Counted from the stretch's first letter, positions 1 through 12,429 are shown. The stretch: 64,000 nucleotides of DNA from Brassica napus (GCF_020379485.1 NC_063437.1:2666001-2730000); one strand, 5' to 3'. The notes: generated from the sequence alone by a model not told the origin. Translations and numbers: made by a program.

Positions 1-1186
1 TTTAGGAATATATTTAGCCATTATATTTACATATAAATTTAAAAATTGCATTATTTTGTCAGTTTATATTATTTTGAATAAAACCAACTTAGAAATATAT
101 AAATTTATTATATTAGATACTTATTAACTTATAAAATATTAATTTATAGAATTTTATTGTGAAATTTTTCGAAAGAACTTAATACAAAATGCGGCCACAC
201 TGAAACTGGCATCGATTTAGTTTTTTTTTAAACAAATAAAGCATAAAATTAAAATTATTTACAACAAGATATTTTTCAACTCATGAAATTGGTGACACAT
301 ACCATTACTCTACGGGAATTAAAGATTTGTTTTATCAGTGAGTAAATAAATAAAGAGAAATTTACACTTGTACATATTTTCCCATTGTCTAATTACATTT
401 GTTTTAAATTGCATGGTGGTAAGGACCATTTGTTATCAAATATATAACACTAGTCATGCATACAACTTCCAAAACTGGAGCAGGGGTTGATGCAGAAAAA
501 TTTAGGATTAGGGGCAAAAAAACATTTTATAAGAAATATGAGACTTTTGCATTATAAAATTAAGTTATAAGGTCTAAATGTCTAATTTTTTTTGTAAAAG
601 AAGAAATTATTATTAATGGATTTCATAGAATTAAATATGTGAAAATTTTCTTTTGGTTATAATTTGAAATTTAAAATCGATTGGGGCAAAAAAAAAGTAT
701 TTGTCATGTGGCAATAATCTAAAGCTTAAAAAAATAACACGGATTGTAAGATTTTGAGTGGAGACACTTGCCACCTCTTTGTTACAAGTACATCCGCCAC
801 TGATTTATAGTTTTACCGAAGGACCAAAAAACAAATATAAAACTAATCAAGTTTATAGAAATAACAAATATGATTACAAAAAAAGTTATTTATAAAATAT
901 CCCCATTAGTGTAGGAAGCTAACCCTAATTTGTAAATTAATTAACTTAATTTCTGAATATAAAACTGGTTTAATATTCAGTTATAAAACTTGAGTATCAT
1001 CACTTAATTTGTGAGAAAACACAAGGGTTTGTTTGTTTTAACTATTTTTCACATACAGTATTTGGCTGACGCTCTTTACCTTTAAAAACCCCATTTGCTC
1101 CCTTCCCATCCCACTTGTGATACTCCTCCTCACCGGATTATACCACATTCCTCTCCTCACGTCCGACCGAGTTGACTCGCGCTAAT
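1..1186. other. Upstream region of the P5CS2-type gene
   Basis: No gene is visible here. The stretch is AT-rich and carries the promoter and 5' leader of the proline synthesis gene that begins at 1187. The last 120 bases become pyrimidine-rich (CCTCCTCACC, CTCTCCTCAC), as is usual for a plant leader. A TTTAAAAA stretch near 1080 is the best TATA-like candidate but is not a strong match. Around 480-805 lies a possible degenerate hAT-like element (separate entry). Confidence 0.6.
480..805. mobile_element. Possible degenerate hAT-like non-autonomous element
   Basis: The left edge reads CAGGGGTTGATGCAGA. The right edge, read on the opposite strand, is CAGTGGCGGATGTACT. These resemble the CAGTGGCGGAT ends of a larger candidate element at 10384-14305. 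The inside is AT-rich and has no coding capacity. The flanking 8-mers do not match, so no target duplication supports the limits. The call rests on imperfect terminal similarity alone. Confidence 0.35.
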
Positions 1187-4100
1187 ATGGCGGAGACCGA
1201 TCGTTCCCGCGCTTTCACCAAGAACGTTAAGCGTATCGTCGTCAAGGTTCCCATCTCTCTCTCTCTCTTTTACGGGTTTGACTTTTATGGTGGTTCGATA
1301 TGAATCTGGGCAAAAATGTGGAAAACATTAAAAGTTTGTTCTTTTATTTTCTTAAAGATTGAAACTTTTTTGTTGCCTTTGATCACACAGAGTGGTTTTT
1401 TTGTTGACAGGTTGGGACTGCAGTTGTTACTGGGAAAGATGGAAGATTGGCTCTTGGCCGCTTAGGAGCTATCTGCGAGCAGGTTTCTTGATTTGAATCC
1501 TAACATCAAATACACGTTCTTGATTAAAGCTATACATTAATCATCTATTAACTTGTTTAAATAATTTTAATGGCAGCTAGCGGAATTAAACTCGGACGGA
1601 TTTGAGGTCATTTTGGTGTCATCTGGTGCGGTTGGTCTTGGTCGTCAAAGGCTTCGTTACAGACAATTAGTCAACAGCAGGTTTTGTCATGGAAACATCC
1701 CTTTTCAAATTATGTCTCAGGGGCATTGGGAATAACTGTTATATTTCTTGTTCTGTTTTGTTTTGTTCTGAATCTTTTTATTCTATATGGACTCCAGCTT
1801 TGCAGACCTTCAGAAGCCACAGAATGAACTTGATGGGAAGGCTTGTGCTGCTGTTGGACAGAGCAGCCTCATGGCTTACTATGAGACTATGTTCGACCAG
1901 GTGATGTGATGTGATTTTCCTCTTCTAATTTCTTGATTATTGGCAAGCATTTTGAGTACTAATGGTGTTGCTTCCTCTTTTGGTAGTTGGATGTGACGGT
2001 GGCTCAAATGCTGGTGACTGATAAGGATTTTAGAGATAAGGATTTCAGAAAGCAACTTAGTGAAACGGTTAAAGCCATGATGAAGATGAGGGTTATTCCA
2101 GTTTTCAACGAGAATGATGCTATAAGCACTCGAAAAGCCCCTTACAAGGTTTGTTCACTGCCTTTCTTTTTGGTTATAAGCGTTACTAATTCACTGCCTT
2201 TCTTTTGTTACCTATGCAGGATTCTACTGGTATATTTTGGGATAATGACAGCTTAGCTGCTCTACTGTCACTGGAGCTGAAAGCTGATCTTTTGGTTCTT
2301 CTAAGTGATGTTGAGGGTCTCTATACTGGCCCTCCAAGCGATCCTAATTCAACGTTGATCCACACATACATTAAAGAAAAGCACCAGGAAGAGATCACCT
2401 TCGGGGAAAAGTCCAAATTAGGACGAGGGGGTATGACTGCAAAAGTTAAAGCTGCTGTTAGTGCTGCTTATGGTGGCATTCCTGTTATCATTACCAGGTA
2501 AAAGGCCCTTCGGTACTCATAAGTTCTTAGCATCAGCTTGTTCCCCTAAATATCTGAATCTAGAAGGGAGTCAGAGACTAATCAATAAGCTAGTAATTTG
2601 GATTGTTCGGATAAAAATGAAAATGTTGGGTAATTCGGATAATTTTAATATTTTGGATGAAAAATATTCTGTTAATTATATTTTTCGGATAATTTGGTTT
2701 ATAAATAGTATTTTTAGGATTTTGTTACTTAGAAATTAAATATAATTAACACTTTTAGGTATATAGGATACTCATTCGTTTTTTCGGTTCAAGAGATATA
2801 GGAACCACTCAGTTATAAATTCGGTTCGGTTTATTCGGTACGGTGTGGTTTCTTGGTTCGGGATATTGTGTCCATGCCTAAGCTAGCATATAGTGTTGGA
2901 TGGAAGAGTGATACTTTTCTTGCTTTTTTTTTTTTTTTGGTTTGAAGTGGCTTTGCAGCTGATAATATAGCTAAAGTCCTTAATGGACTGCGCGTTGGTA
3001 CTCTATTCCACCAAGATGCTCATTTGTGGGCTCCGGTTGTAGATACTACTTCCCGTGACATGGCAGTTGCTGCAAGGGAGAGTTCAAGAAAGCTTCAGGT
3101 AACGTTAGGACTTTTATGCCACCGTACTCAAATTGTTAGTTCAGATATTGACTTGTTTGCAATTTGCTTTAACAGGCCTTGTCGTCAGAAGAGAGGAAAA
3201 ACATTCTACTCGATATTGCTAACGCCCTTGAAGCAAATGAGAAAATAATTAAAGCTGAGAATGATTTAGATGTTGCTGTAGCACAACAAGCTGGATATGA
3301 GGAGTCCTTGGTAGCTCGCTTAGTTATGAAGCCTGGGAAGGTAAGACTGTATTCACTGTGTGATTAAATCTATTGCACCAATTATTTACATTGTTTGTTT
3401 CGGGTGCTTGATAGATCTCAAGCCTTGCAGCTTCTATTCGCCAGCTAGCTGAAATGGAAGATCCAATCGGCCGTGTTTTAGCAAAAACCGAGGTAACCTG
3501 AAATGATGGAAGATCCAACCCTCCTATTAACATGCAATTTTTTTTCTTTCAAATTCAAATGTTTCCTGACAATTTTTTGTATAACAGATTGCAGATGGTC
3601 TTGTTTTAGAGAAGACATCATCACCACTAGGTGTTCTTCTGATTGTTTTTGAGTCTCGTCCTGATGCACTTGTTCAGGTATGTCACTGGACATTGTCCTT
3701 TATACTCTTAGATGTAAACTCTGATCACCAAACACTATCAATGAATCAAACAGATAGCTTCACTTGCTATCCGGAGTGGAAATGGTCTTCTGCTGAAGGG
3801 TGGAAAAGAAGCTCGTCGATCAAATGCTATCTTACATAAGGTACATCAACCTCATATTCATAGATTGGAGTGAACTCCATAGTAGTCAATACTAGTCATC
3901 ATCTTGGTTCTCAAAATGTTTGAAATCATGGAAAAAACTATAGGTGATCACTGATGCAATTCCAAAGACTGTTGGAGGTAAACTCATAGGACTTGTGACT
4001 TCGAGAGATGAGATTCCTGATTTGCTCAAGGTATAAATACATGAATGGGGAGGTCACCAGAAGTGATTAGCTCTTTTTACTTAATCTAGAACTTACCATT

Positions 4101-5518
4101 TGCATTTGTATACAGCTTGATGATGTTATTGATCTTGTGATCCCAAGAGGCAGCAACAAGCTTGTTTCTCAGATAAAAAACTCAACTAAAATCCCAGTGC
4201 TAGGGCACGCTGGTACCTTTTATAAGTTCACTTCCATTAAGTTCATATTCTGGACTGGTCTAATGAGAACACTGCTTACTTTTTTTTGGTGTTTGCAGAT
4301 GGTATATGTCATGTATATGTCGACAAATCTTGTAATCTGGACATGGCAAAGCGTGTAGTTTCAGATGCAAAGTTAGATTATCCAGCAGCCTGTAACGCAA
4401 TGGTTAGAGACTCTTTACCTTTTTCAGTAATGTTCACTTAGAACTTCTTGTCTCACCTCGTCTTCTGTTTTTATCTTGTCCTAACAGGAAACTCTTCTTG
4501 TACATAAGGATCTAGAGAATAATGGTGTGCTCAACGAGCTTATACATGCTCTGCAAGCCAGTGGTAAGAATAGTAGTTTGTTTGTCTTTAACCATGAACT
4601 ATGAGTTTGAAAAACCATAAGTACTAAAAATAAGATAAGATTTAGTTTGTTGGTTAGCTTCATTAGAGACATTTGTTTTAACTTGTAGGTGTCACTTTGT
4701 ATGGTGGTCCAAGAGCAAGTGGTAAACTGAACATTCCGGAAACACAATCATTTCATCACGAGTACAGTGCCAAGGCATGCACTGTTGAAATTGTAGAAGA
4801 CGTACATGGTGCTATAGATCATATCCACAATCATGGGAGGTAAAAATTATTGTTGAATCCAAATTTTATATCACAAAGTCTTTCACAGTAAACTGTATTC
4901 TTTGCATGTGCTGGAACACTAGTTTGGTCACTTACTTCTTTTGTCTTGTCTTGTCTCGTGAGAGCAGTGCACACACTGATTGCATAGTGACAGAAGATAG
5001 TGAAGTCGCAGACATATTCCTCCGCCAAGTGGACAGGTAATAATAGCTTGTGTTGTTTAATCCTACAGTCCATAGAATGTTTGTGGTTGAATAAATTGGA
5101 AACTAAACTCTTTTAACATTATGACAGTGCGGCTGTTTTCCACAATGCAAGCACAAGATTCTGTGATGGTTTTAGATTTGGACTTGGTGCTGAGGTACGA
5201 CAGAACCAAATGAATAATGAACTGTGAATGAATGAATGGCTAATGTGGCTTGTTTTTATGTGTAGGTGGGGATAAGCACAAGCAGAATACACGCCCGTGG
5301 TCCAGTTGGAGTAGAAGGATTATTGACAACCAGATGGTACCACCATTGAACTTCTTTTGTCTTTCCTCTGTTCATTCACTTCTTAGAAACTCTATTGAGG
5401 ATTGAATATTAATGGTGGTGAATGGCGCAGGATAATGAGAGGAGAAGGACAAGTTGTGGATGGAGACAAAGGAGTTGCTTACACACATAAGGACCTCCCT
5501 GTCTTGAAAAGGACATAG
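1187..5518 (+). CDS. P5CS2: Delta-1-pyrroline-5-carboxylate synthase, P5CS2 type
   Basis: This bifunctional enzyme phosphorylates glutamate and reduces glutamyl phosphate to glutamate semialdehyde, the first steps of proline synthesis. I read 20 exons: 1187-1246, 1411-1482, 1577-1680, 1798-1900, 1987-2148, 2220-2497, 2948-3098, 3176-3340, 3415-3492, 3588-3677, 3754-3840, 3944-4030, 4116-4212, 4299-4402, 4488-4563, 4689-4839, 4968-5036, 5128-5194, 5266-5336, 5431-5518. All junctions are GT-AG and the frame stays open for 719 residues. The N-terminal glutamate-5-kinase half shows [17 protein letters not shown] and [11 protein letters not shown]. The C-terminal reductase half shows [25 protein letters not shown] and [14 protein letters not shown]. 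The start [10 protein letters not shown] fits the family. The stop falls inside the first unit of a 30-bp tandem repeat and shortens the protein by seven residues against the 726 I recall for Arabidopsis P5CS2. The neighbouring MAM33-type gene supports P5CS2 rather than P5CS1. Confidence 0.96.
2590..2880. mobile_element. hAT-like element fragment in P5CS2 intron 6
   Basis: Intron 6 (2498-2947) is the longest in the gene. It holds AT-rich sequence with repeated TTCGGATAA and TTCGGTTCGG words, ending in GTCCATGCCTA at 2870-2880. That end is the inverted form of TAGGCATGGAC, close to the right end of the element at 16616-16992 (TAGGCATGGAAC). A matching left end was not found, so the copy is probably truncated. 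Confidence 0.5.
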
Positions 5519-5600
5519 GCAGTGGAGAACGGGTTCTAAAGGACAGAGGCAGTGGAGAACGGATTCTAAAGGACAGAGGCAGTGGAGAACGGGCTCTAGC
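5510..5600 (+). repeat. 30-bp tandem repeat spanning the P5CS2 stop codon
   Basis: Three units start at 5510, 5540 and 5570 with an exact 30-bp period, and each has the core GGCAGTGGAGAACGG. In the reading frame of the gene, units 1 and 2 each read AGG ACA, a variable codon, then codons for AVENGF and TAA. The variable codon is TAG in unit 1 and GAG in units 2 and 3. Unit 3 diverges at its end (GGGCTCTAG). The array therefore duplicates the end of the coding sequence, and its first copy has gained an earlier stop. Confidence 0.9.
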
Positions 5601-5915
5601 TCTGCTAATGTCATATTATTACACAGAAGTTCTTTTGTTTGATTAGGATTTAGTGTTTCTTGTGGAGTTGCACCAAAATAAGATCCATCTACCTTGATGT
5701 TCTTTGATAATAGCAAAATGTTTATTAGCTATTCTTCATGTCAAAAAAGTTATAAGTCAATGTAACTTTCTGTCTTTTTTTTTTTATCATTCTCCATCCA
5801 AAGGAAGGTTAATGCTCAAATTCGAATTTCACTTTCAAAAGACTGAGAACTTAGATGTCACTAGTACACAACTGCAACCATAAAAACTACTCTTCTTGGT
5901 GTCTTCAATCTTGAT

Positions 5916-7486
5916 TCATTCTTGGATGAAGTTTTTGAGATTCTTCAACCATAGCAAGTACTCTCTGCTATCTTTCTTCATCATGTACTCATGCATGAAA
6001 TCCGTCACGCTTGGTTTGATTCCTCTGGCCTCGAGAAACTTGTGGAACGACTTGCGCATGTTCTCATCCAACTCTCTGCAAAGCCAAAAGAAATAAAAAA
6101 AAAATTGAGGTTTTTGGTCATCATAGTAGTGACAAGAAAATGTTAACTTACTGAAAATCAGGTCCATCATATGTCAATTGTTCTTCTTCTTCTTCAGAAG
6201 ACTTATCCGAATGGTTCACAGACAAACCATCAATGACAATCGCATCAGGGAAAGCAGTGCAGCTAAACTCAAGGCTGAGACCACTCTTCTTAGTCACAGT
6301 GACAACAAGTGGAATGCTTGTCTCGTTAACTTTCTCATCACCATCTTCATTGTCATCCATACCATCTTCATGTTCATCCATGGAACCAGGCATACTTACT
6401 TCTACTCTAATCTGCTCTCCATTGTACTCTCTAGTCAACGTTACAGTTCTGTGACCAGGATTATCTTCAATCTTAAAAGGAAAGTCACCAGAACCTGGTG
6501 TCTCGTCTTCACCCTGCTGCATAAAGAACACACATAATCAGAAAAACCCAACACATGAAACCAATGCTATGAATAATTGGTGCAATAGATTTAAACAAAA
6601 ACCCAATTCATGAAACCAATGCTATAATCAAAAAGTTTGAAACTTTATGAAACTTGAACAAAAACCCAATTCATGAAACCAATGCTTAATCAAAAAGTTT
6701 GAAACTTTATGAAACTTAAACAAAAACCCAATTCATGAAACCAATGCTATGATCAAAAAGTTTGAAACTTTATGAAACTTGAACAAAAACCCAATTCATG
6801 TAACCAATGCTATGATCAAAAAGTTTGAAACTTTATGAAACTTAAACAAAAACCCAAATTCATGAAACCAATGCTATAATCAAAAAGTTTGAAACTTTAT
6901 GAAACTTGAACAAAAACCCAATTCATGAAACCAATGCTATGATCAAAAAGTTTGAAACTTTATGGAATTCGATCAAACAAAAACCAAATACATGAAACTA
7001 AAGCTTTGATCAAAAAGTTGGAAACTTTATGGAACTTAATCAAACAAAAACCCAATTCATGAAACTTTATGGAACTTGATCAAACCCTGAACCCAATTCA
7101 TGAAACCAATGCTTTGATCATAAAGTTGGAAACTTTATGGACTTTAATCAAAACCCTTAACCCAAACAGCAATACTCTTCTATTCTAATCTTCTCGAGTA
7201 AGCTAAAATGAAATGGGGTTTTGTTTACCACATCAGCATCGAAAGCGTCTTTGATCTCGGCGTCAATCACTTGGATAAGCGTCTGATCGGACTTTAACCG
7301 GTCATTAGTATCCGTCGAATAGAGGAAGCCACGAGATACGAAAGGACGAAGCAGAGAAGATGGGTTGGGAACAAGGGACGAGCGGTTAACGACGACGGCG
7401 GCAGAGATGGCCTGGGACCGAGCGACACGACCACACACGGAAGCTAAAGGAGAAGCTGACCTGCGAATGCATGAAGCGAAAACCAT
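5916..7486 (-). CDS. Mitochondrial glycoprotein (MAM33/p32-type) family protein
   Basis: The family comprises acidic trimeric proteins of the mitochondrial matrix, related to yeast MAM33 and animal p32/C1QBP. Three exons on the minus strand, 7229-7486, 6152-6516 and 5916-6075, give 260 residues. The first 55 or so residues are rich in R, S and A with few acids ([17 protein letters not shown]), a typical mitochondrial presequence. The middle has an acidic loop ([18 protein letters not shown]) and the C-terminus the family signature ([28 protein letters not shown]). I chose the ATG at 7486 because it begins the presequence. The gene lies tail to tail with P5CS2, matching At3g55605 next to At3g55610 in Arabidopsis. 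Intron 1 (6517-7228) is largely a minisatellite. Confidence 0.93.
6541..7160. repeat. Minisatellite of about 63-bp units in intron 1 of the MAM33-type gene
   Basis: About nine or ten degenerate copies are present, each built on AACCCAATTCATGAAACCAA, then TGCTATGATCAAAAAG and TTTGAAACTTTATGAAACTT. Copies begin near 6547, 6599, 6661, 6724, 6786, 6849, 6911, 6977, 7047 and 7086. The central copies are nearly identical and the outer ones more diverged, as expected from unequal exchange in the middle of an array. It fills almost the whole intron, leaving only the splice-site regions unique. Confidence 0.92.
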
Positions 7487-7712
7487 GGCGGTTACAAGGG
7501 AATGGATTCTCTCTTCTGCAGGGTTTTGGGTTCGGCCTTCTTTCAATAGGGTTTTAAAAACAAATGAATTGCACAGATCCGTACCGGAAACTCAATTTCT
7601 ATCCAAACCGGAAGTCAATATAAATTTCGGAAACAAGAATATTTGGTTCGGTTATTTTGAATCTCGAATAGTTCGAATAATAACCGAAAAAATCGATCTG
7701 ATCGGTTCATAT

Positions 7713-7950
7713 ACTCCCTTGTTTCTAAAAGTAAGATGTTTTAAATTTTTTACTTGTTCCATAAAAATAGATTTTATATATGTTTAATATGTTTAAAGTA
7801 TTTTTTTATACTTTAAAAAAACATTAAATGAAATTATTTGAATTGATTAAATTTTATTGGTGAAAAACTATTGAAAAGTGCATTAATAAAGTAAAAGAAA
7901 ATTTAAATTATAAATATTTATTAAATTCTTAATAAGAGCGAACATTTTAG
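7713..7950. mobile_element. Possible Stowaway-like MITE
   Basis: The left edge CTCCCTTGTTTCTAAAAGTA resembles the CTCCCTCCGTTTC ends of plant mariner-type (Stowaway) MITEs and follows a TA. The interior is AT-rich. A plausible right end (AGAGCGAACATTTTAG near 7936) is weak, so the right limit is approximate. The element would lie just upstream of the MAM33-type gene. Confidence 0.4.
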
Positions 7951-7959
7951 AAAATCTTA

Positions 7960-8471
7960 TAATATCAAAAAAAACTTAGGTTAATTTCAGTTTAGTTCAC
8001 ATTTTTGGATAGTATCATCGAGTAAAATATCAACTAATTCAAAATAAATTTTTTAGGTAGTTATATCATTTTGAATAAAAATATTTAAATAATTTAGAGT
8101 AATTTCAAATAATTGAGTTTTTTTAAATATTTTGGATTGTTTTATAAAAATTTAAATTATTTTTATATAATTAAATTATTTTAAGTTTAAATATAATTAA
8201 TATTTTGACTATATAAATTGTATTTCATGTATTCGATCAATTTTGGTGTAGCTCGGTTCTGGCTAATTTGCCAGACCCCTACCAGCCACCTATCAATGTG
8301 TATCGGTTTAGCTTGGTTAAGTTGGTAGAAACGGTGAAATCAAGGAAATCAAGAAACTAACTAGCTTGGTTTTTTATTAATGTAACAACTGAATTATATA
8401 ACATAGAGAATGTCAAGTGCTATATAAACCTCATACTAGCTAATTGGTTTTCACTCCCCGAATCATATGTT
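7960..8471. other. Gene-free AT-rich stretch
   Basis: The stretch consists of AT-rich intergenic DNA, with a less AT-rich segment at 8230-8300. I see no coding potential, repeat structure or RNA gene. Confidence 0.5.
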
Positions 8472-8656
8472 TCATGTGACTCGGATCAACAGAACAACCA
8501 CTATGAACACATAGGTCATGGCCAAGCCGCCAAGTTCAATAACCACTGGAAGCAACTCGTCTTTGAACTCTCTAAATATATCCTTGGCGCCCTTACATTT
8601 TCGTATCCCGTTCTCACTAAGTTATGCTCAATGGCCTCCTCGGTAGAGTCCAGTTT
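8472..8656 (-). pseudogene. Relic of the last exon of USE1 (SNARE membrane fusion protein)
   Basis: On the minus strand an AG acceptor at 8657-8658 is followed by a frame reading KLDSTEEAIEHNL, then ESSKTSCFQWLLN. A shift to a neighbouring frame gives LAMTYVFIVVVLLIRVT and a stop at 8472-8474. This pattern (SNARE-motif end, KTSCFQWLL, single C-terminal membrane anchor) is the tail of plant USE1-like proteins. No earlier exons are recognisable to the right. The location next to the MAM33-type gene is where At3g55600 sits in Arabidopsis. I infer a lost gene whose final exon survives with one frameshift. Confidence 0.8.
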
Positions 8657-10383
8657 CTGTAGTTGATGAATCCCATAACAAAAATAAAGGAGGATGTTGT
8701 AAGACCAGTAAAGCCATAAAAGCCGATATACATACATAGATTCTTCTCTTATCCCCATTATTGATAATAATAATAGTAAACTAGGTGTTTGCCCGCAATT
8801 TTGCAGATAATTATATTATATGAAAATATATGTTATGTTTACATTGTTATAAGTTTTGAATAATAATTAAAATTTTAAATTTTAAATTTCAAATAGTTGG
8901 ATAATCAAAAATTTCAATATATATTTTTATAAGATCTGTGAGGTTTAAAATAGTTCAACAACATAAACCTTAGTCATTACAAATATTTCTCTTACAGAAA
9001 AACAATATTATAATTAATTGAGATAATTGGTTGTAGAATTACTTTATATTTTATTTTAACACGTGAAAAAATTGAGAATAATCTAGTTTTCAAAAAATAA
9101 AAAAGAGAGTTTTTTTTGTGTAGAACCAACACAATGATCAGATGCTTTTACCATAAAGATATTTTGTAAACGTTTTTGTGTGGACTTTAGAAAACATAAA
9201 AAGTTCTAACAATTCTTTACCTACAAATCGAATTATTTTATATAGATTCTTGCGTTTGTAATAACAATCAACGAAGATCGACATCAGAATCGTAGGAGAA
9301 GATGGAGTGATCGACATTGGAGGAGGAAGAGAAACGATTGATTTCGTTTACACAAGCCGACGAAGGAGAGAGATTCATGGATGTGAGGTCGGATAAGACC
9401 GTGACACATAAGGTTTCTTAACACCTCTAAAAATCCCAAAATAAACAGTGGTTCTCTCGTTTTTAATCCTTTTTCATTTTTTTCTCTCTTTTGTTTAAAA
9501 CCTTCTTTAAGAGATCCCGATGGAGGTGATCTAATAGTGGAGCGCGTCTTTCAAACAAGCCTCCTTAATTTCAGAATCATTTGATTTAGTCTCTAAACTT
9601 TATTTTCTTTAAGAAGGACCCCTCCGTTGTAAAATTAATGTTGAAACTCCTAAATAGTTTGATTCAAAAAAAACTCCTAAATAGTTACTGCAATCTGTGA
9701 GTTGCATAGCTAGAAGAAAAATGTTGCATAAATAATGTATGCATAGCGAAATAGTCAAAGTATATACATGTAATCCGTGGCAAATGACAAATGTTCTCAT
9801 TTTGGAGTAAATCAGTAGGACATGTGGTAAACAATTAGGCGCCGCACTTTAGATTGTTATATATTGGGTTGGATTGACACAAATTTATCTTTATTAAAAA
9901 TGTAAATAGTTGAGAATGAGTTTATTTTAAGTTTAACTTAATTTGTAATAGCCCATTGAACTTCTTTTCCTCAATGTAAAATGTTGACTGCAAAAGAATA
10001 TATATATATAAGCAAAATTTAGGTTGGTTAACTATTATTTAGACACCATCGGATGGAGGTCTACCTTAGAATAAATTTTCATCCGATCAAAAATTAGTTT
10101 ATTTGTATAAGTAGTGAATAGAAAACTATTATTTCGATCATTTTTTCCTTAAAACTATTAATCTTCTGCGTGAAGAGTTATTGATTATGTCAATTTGTTT
10201 ATATAACTAGGTGCCCCCAAAAAAACTTATGTGTCATAACTTGTAACTTCATAAGCATACATGTTTATTAGTTAATGGTATTGATTAAAATGAATTATTA
10301 TGTTTCATCCGTTATCTCCGACATAATTGGTATAGCATAACAAGATAAATCATAAATAGGGTAATAATTTAGGATGATTGCTC
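8657..10383. other. Gene-free intergenic region
   Basis: This is AT-rich DNA with no open gene structure. A slightly less AT-rich patch at 9260-9420 contains purine-rich runs (GAGGAGGAAGAG) but no supportable exon chain. A short TA run is at 10001-10010. No relic of At3g55590 or At3g55580, the next Arabidopsis genes in this order, was recognised. Confidence 0.5.
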
Positions 10384-11890
10384 CAGTGGCGGATGTACAG
10401 TGAAAGCAAAGAGGGCACGTGCCCCCAACTACTTTTAAAAACTCATTTACTTATAGATCTTCATCCCTTTCTTATTAAAGGAAAAGCATTGGTAAAAATA
10501 AACATTTGCCTCATGTGTTTATTACATGAGTGCCATTTCATAGGTGTCATCAGCTAATGCACTCTCACTTACTTCTTAAAAAAACCCTTTATGAACTAGA
10601 ATAATTACATACAAATGCCACTGGTCATTTGTTTATACTATATGATTTCGATTTATCATCTTGATTACATTTCGCTAATTATCATCTTGATTACATTTCG
10701 ATTTTTTTTTAAAACGGGGCTCTAAATAAGGCAGTATATTAACTCGACCTAAGAGAGGCTTTATGGTATGTTCGAAGATTTGGAAGTTTTTCTTTTAAAT
10801 AAGGCAACAAAATAAGTGCCTCATCTAAAGTCATATACGCTTTATTACAATTTTTGATTCTTTAAACGTGGTACAACAAAGTTCTTTACGGTTTGTATTG
10901 GTTATTTTTACCTGTACGAAAGTTCATATCATAACCTGTACGAGTGTTCATATCTAATTTTGGAATAAGCAAACAATGTTTATCGTAAAACTAATATCAA
11001 ATCGTTTATCATAATGTTCATATCATAACCTATACGAATGATCACTAAAAATCGTGGTATGATATTTTCAAATGTTAAGGAAACACAATTGAATTGTGTA
11101 TGTATTCAAGGCAACAAAATGATAAAGGCAACAAATCGTGGTATGATATTTTCGTGGTATCATACCTATACTTAATGCTTCAAAATATTAAAGAATCACA
11201 ATTGAATTGTTAACGTATTAAAGGAAAAAAAATTCAAAGACTTGAAAAACTTACCTTAATCGATAGGAGAATATTTCTGAAATATTTTTTGCGTGACCAT
11301 CACTGATTTTCTTTACCTATTTTACGTCCAGGCATCACGCAATTTATAAATCAGGCAACTGGTATATACGGTATTAATTTCCCATCATTAATATCCGTTT
11401 CTTCGATTGAATTTGGTGTGGATATGAAAGATCTAGGCTCCGTGTTGATATAAATAGTAGAGCTCATCGTTTCCATCTTCCACGATTGAGGTAATACATG
11501 CATTCACATATTTTGTTAAATAATATTTTTAAATTTTCTAGATGATCTCTTTGCTATTGTTCATAATATGATTGCAAACGAAGACTTTTGAAGGCATTAT
11601 TGACAGCAGTTATTTTGTCTCTATTTTTAATTTTCTTTTGTTTTTTTATACATTGTTCCTTTTATATTTTATTAGACTATTGCTTATGTTTCATTTAATA
11701 TTATATTTATAATTTACCCGCATGCAAACAAATATACAATTTAATTTTAATGGCCATCGCATATAAATTTATATTGACATACTAAAATTCCTAGCTATAA
11801 TCCGTACTTTCTTACATATATTTTTCTTACTATGCCTTTAACTTTTATTATGTCTACATATTAAAAGTTATAATACTTTAATAACCTCTT

Positions 11891-11921
11891 CGTTCCGCGC
11901 AGGGCGCAGATTATCACCTAA
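11891..11921 (+). mobile_element. Degenerate Helitron 3' terminus
   Basis: A short GC-rich inverted repeat (CCGCGC, loop AGG, GCGCAG, with one G-U type mismatch) is followed after some 12 bases by CTAA and then T. This matches the hairpin plus CTRR end of Helitrons, inserted before a T. A 5' end was not fixed; a weak candidate is TCTTATTAAAGG near 10470. Confidence 0.45.
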
Positions 11922-11935
11922 TGTTATTAATATTT

Positions 11936-12000
11936 CGTAGCTCAGTTGGTAAAAGTGTCCCTCTTTGATTCTATGTTGAGAGTTCCATCAACTCATATTA
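11936..12000 (+). repeat. tRNA-derived sequence (degenerate)
   Basis: The string TAGCTCAGTTGGTAAAAG matches a tRNA D-arm with an A box. About 35 bases on, GAGAGTTCCATCAACTC resembles a T-arm with a decayed B box (expected GGTTCGAATC). No paired acceptor stem is seen, so this is not a functional tRNA. It is probably part of a SINE or of transposon sequence. Confidence 0.4.
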
Positions 12001-12429
12001 TTTTTATACAGCATTAATTAATGTTATGTTTGGCAATTGACACGTTTCATATTTATCTTTGTTACTTCTTTTTCTTTTTAACAGACTTATTTCATTTTTC
12101 TAAGTTTTCTTTACTTTTTTTGAACCACTCTTTCTTTAGTTTTTTTCATTGTATTTTCGTCTTTAGATTTTTTCTTTCTTGCTAAAGTATAAATGTCATT
12201 ATTTCTAATGAGGGTTTTGGTTACAAGATGACTTGCAACCATAGTTTGTTGAGACAGCCATTTGATTGTTTAGAAGTAAAAAATTTAAAAAAACTCCTAA
12301 AAACCTAAGTACTTAAATTCAAGTTCCTCACAATGAAAGGTTTGAAAGTAAGAGATCAACTAGAACAACAAACAACAATGTATATCTCTCATACCTAAGC
12401 ACTTCAAGCTCAATCAGAAAACTTCATAA

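Noticed and set aside
11936..12000. Functional tRNA gene
   Set aside because: The D-arm is good but the B box is decayed and no acceptor stem pairs.
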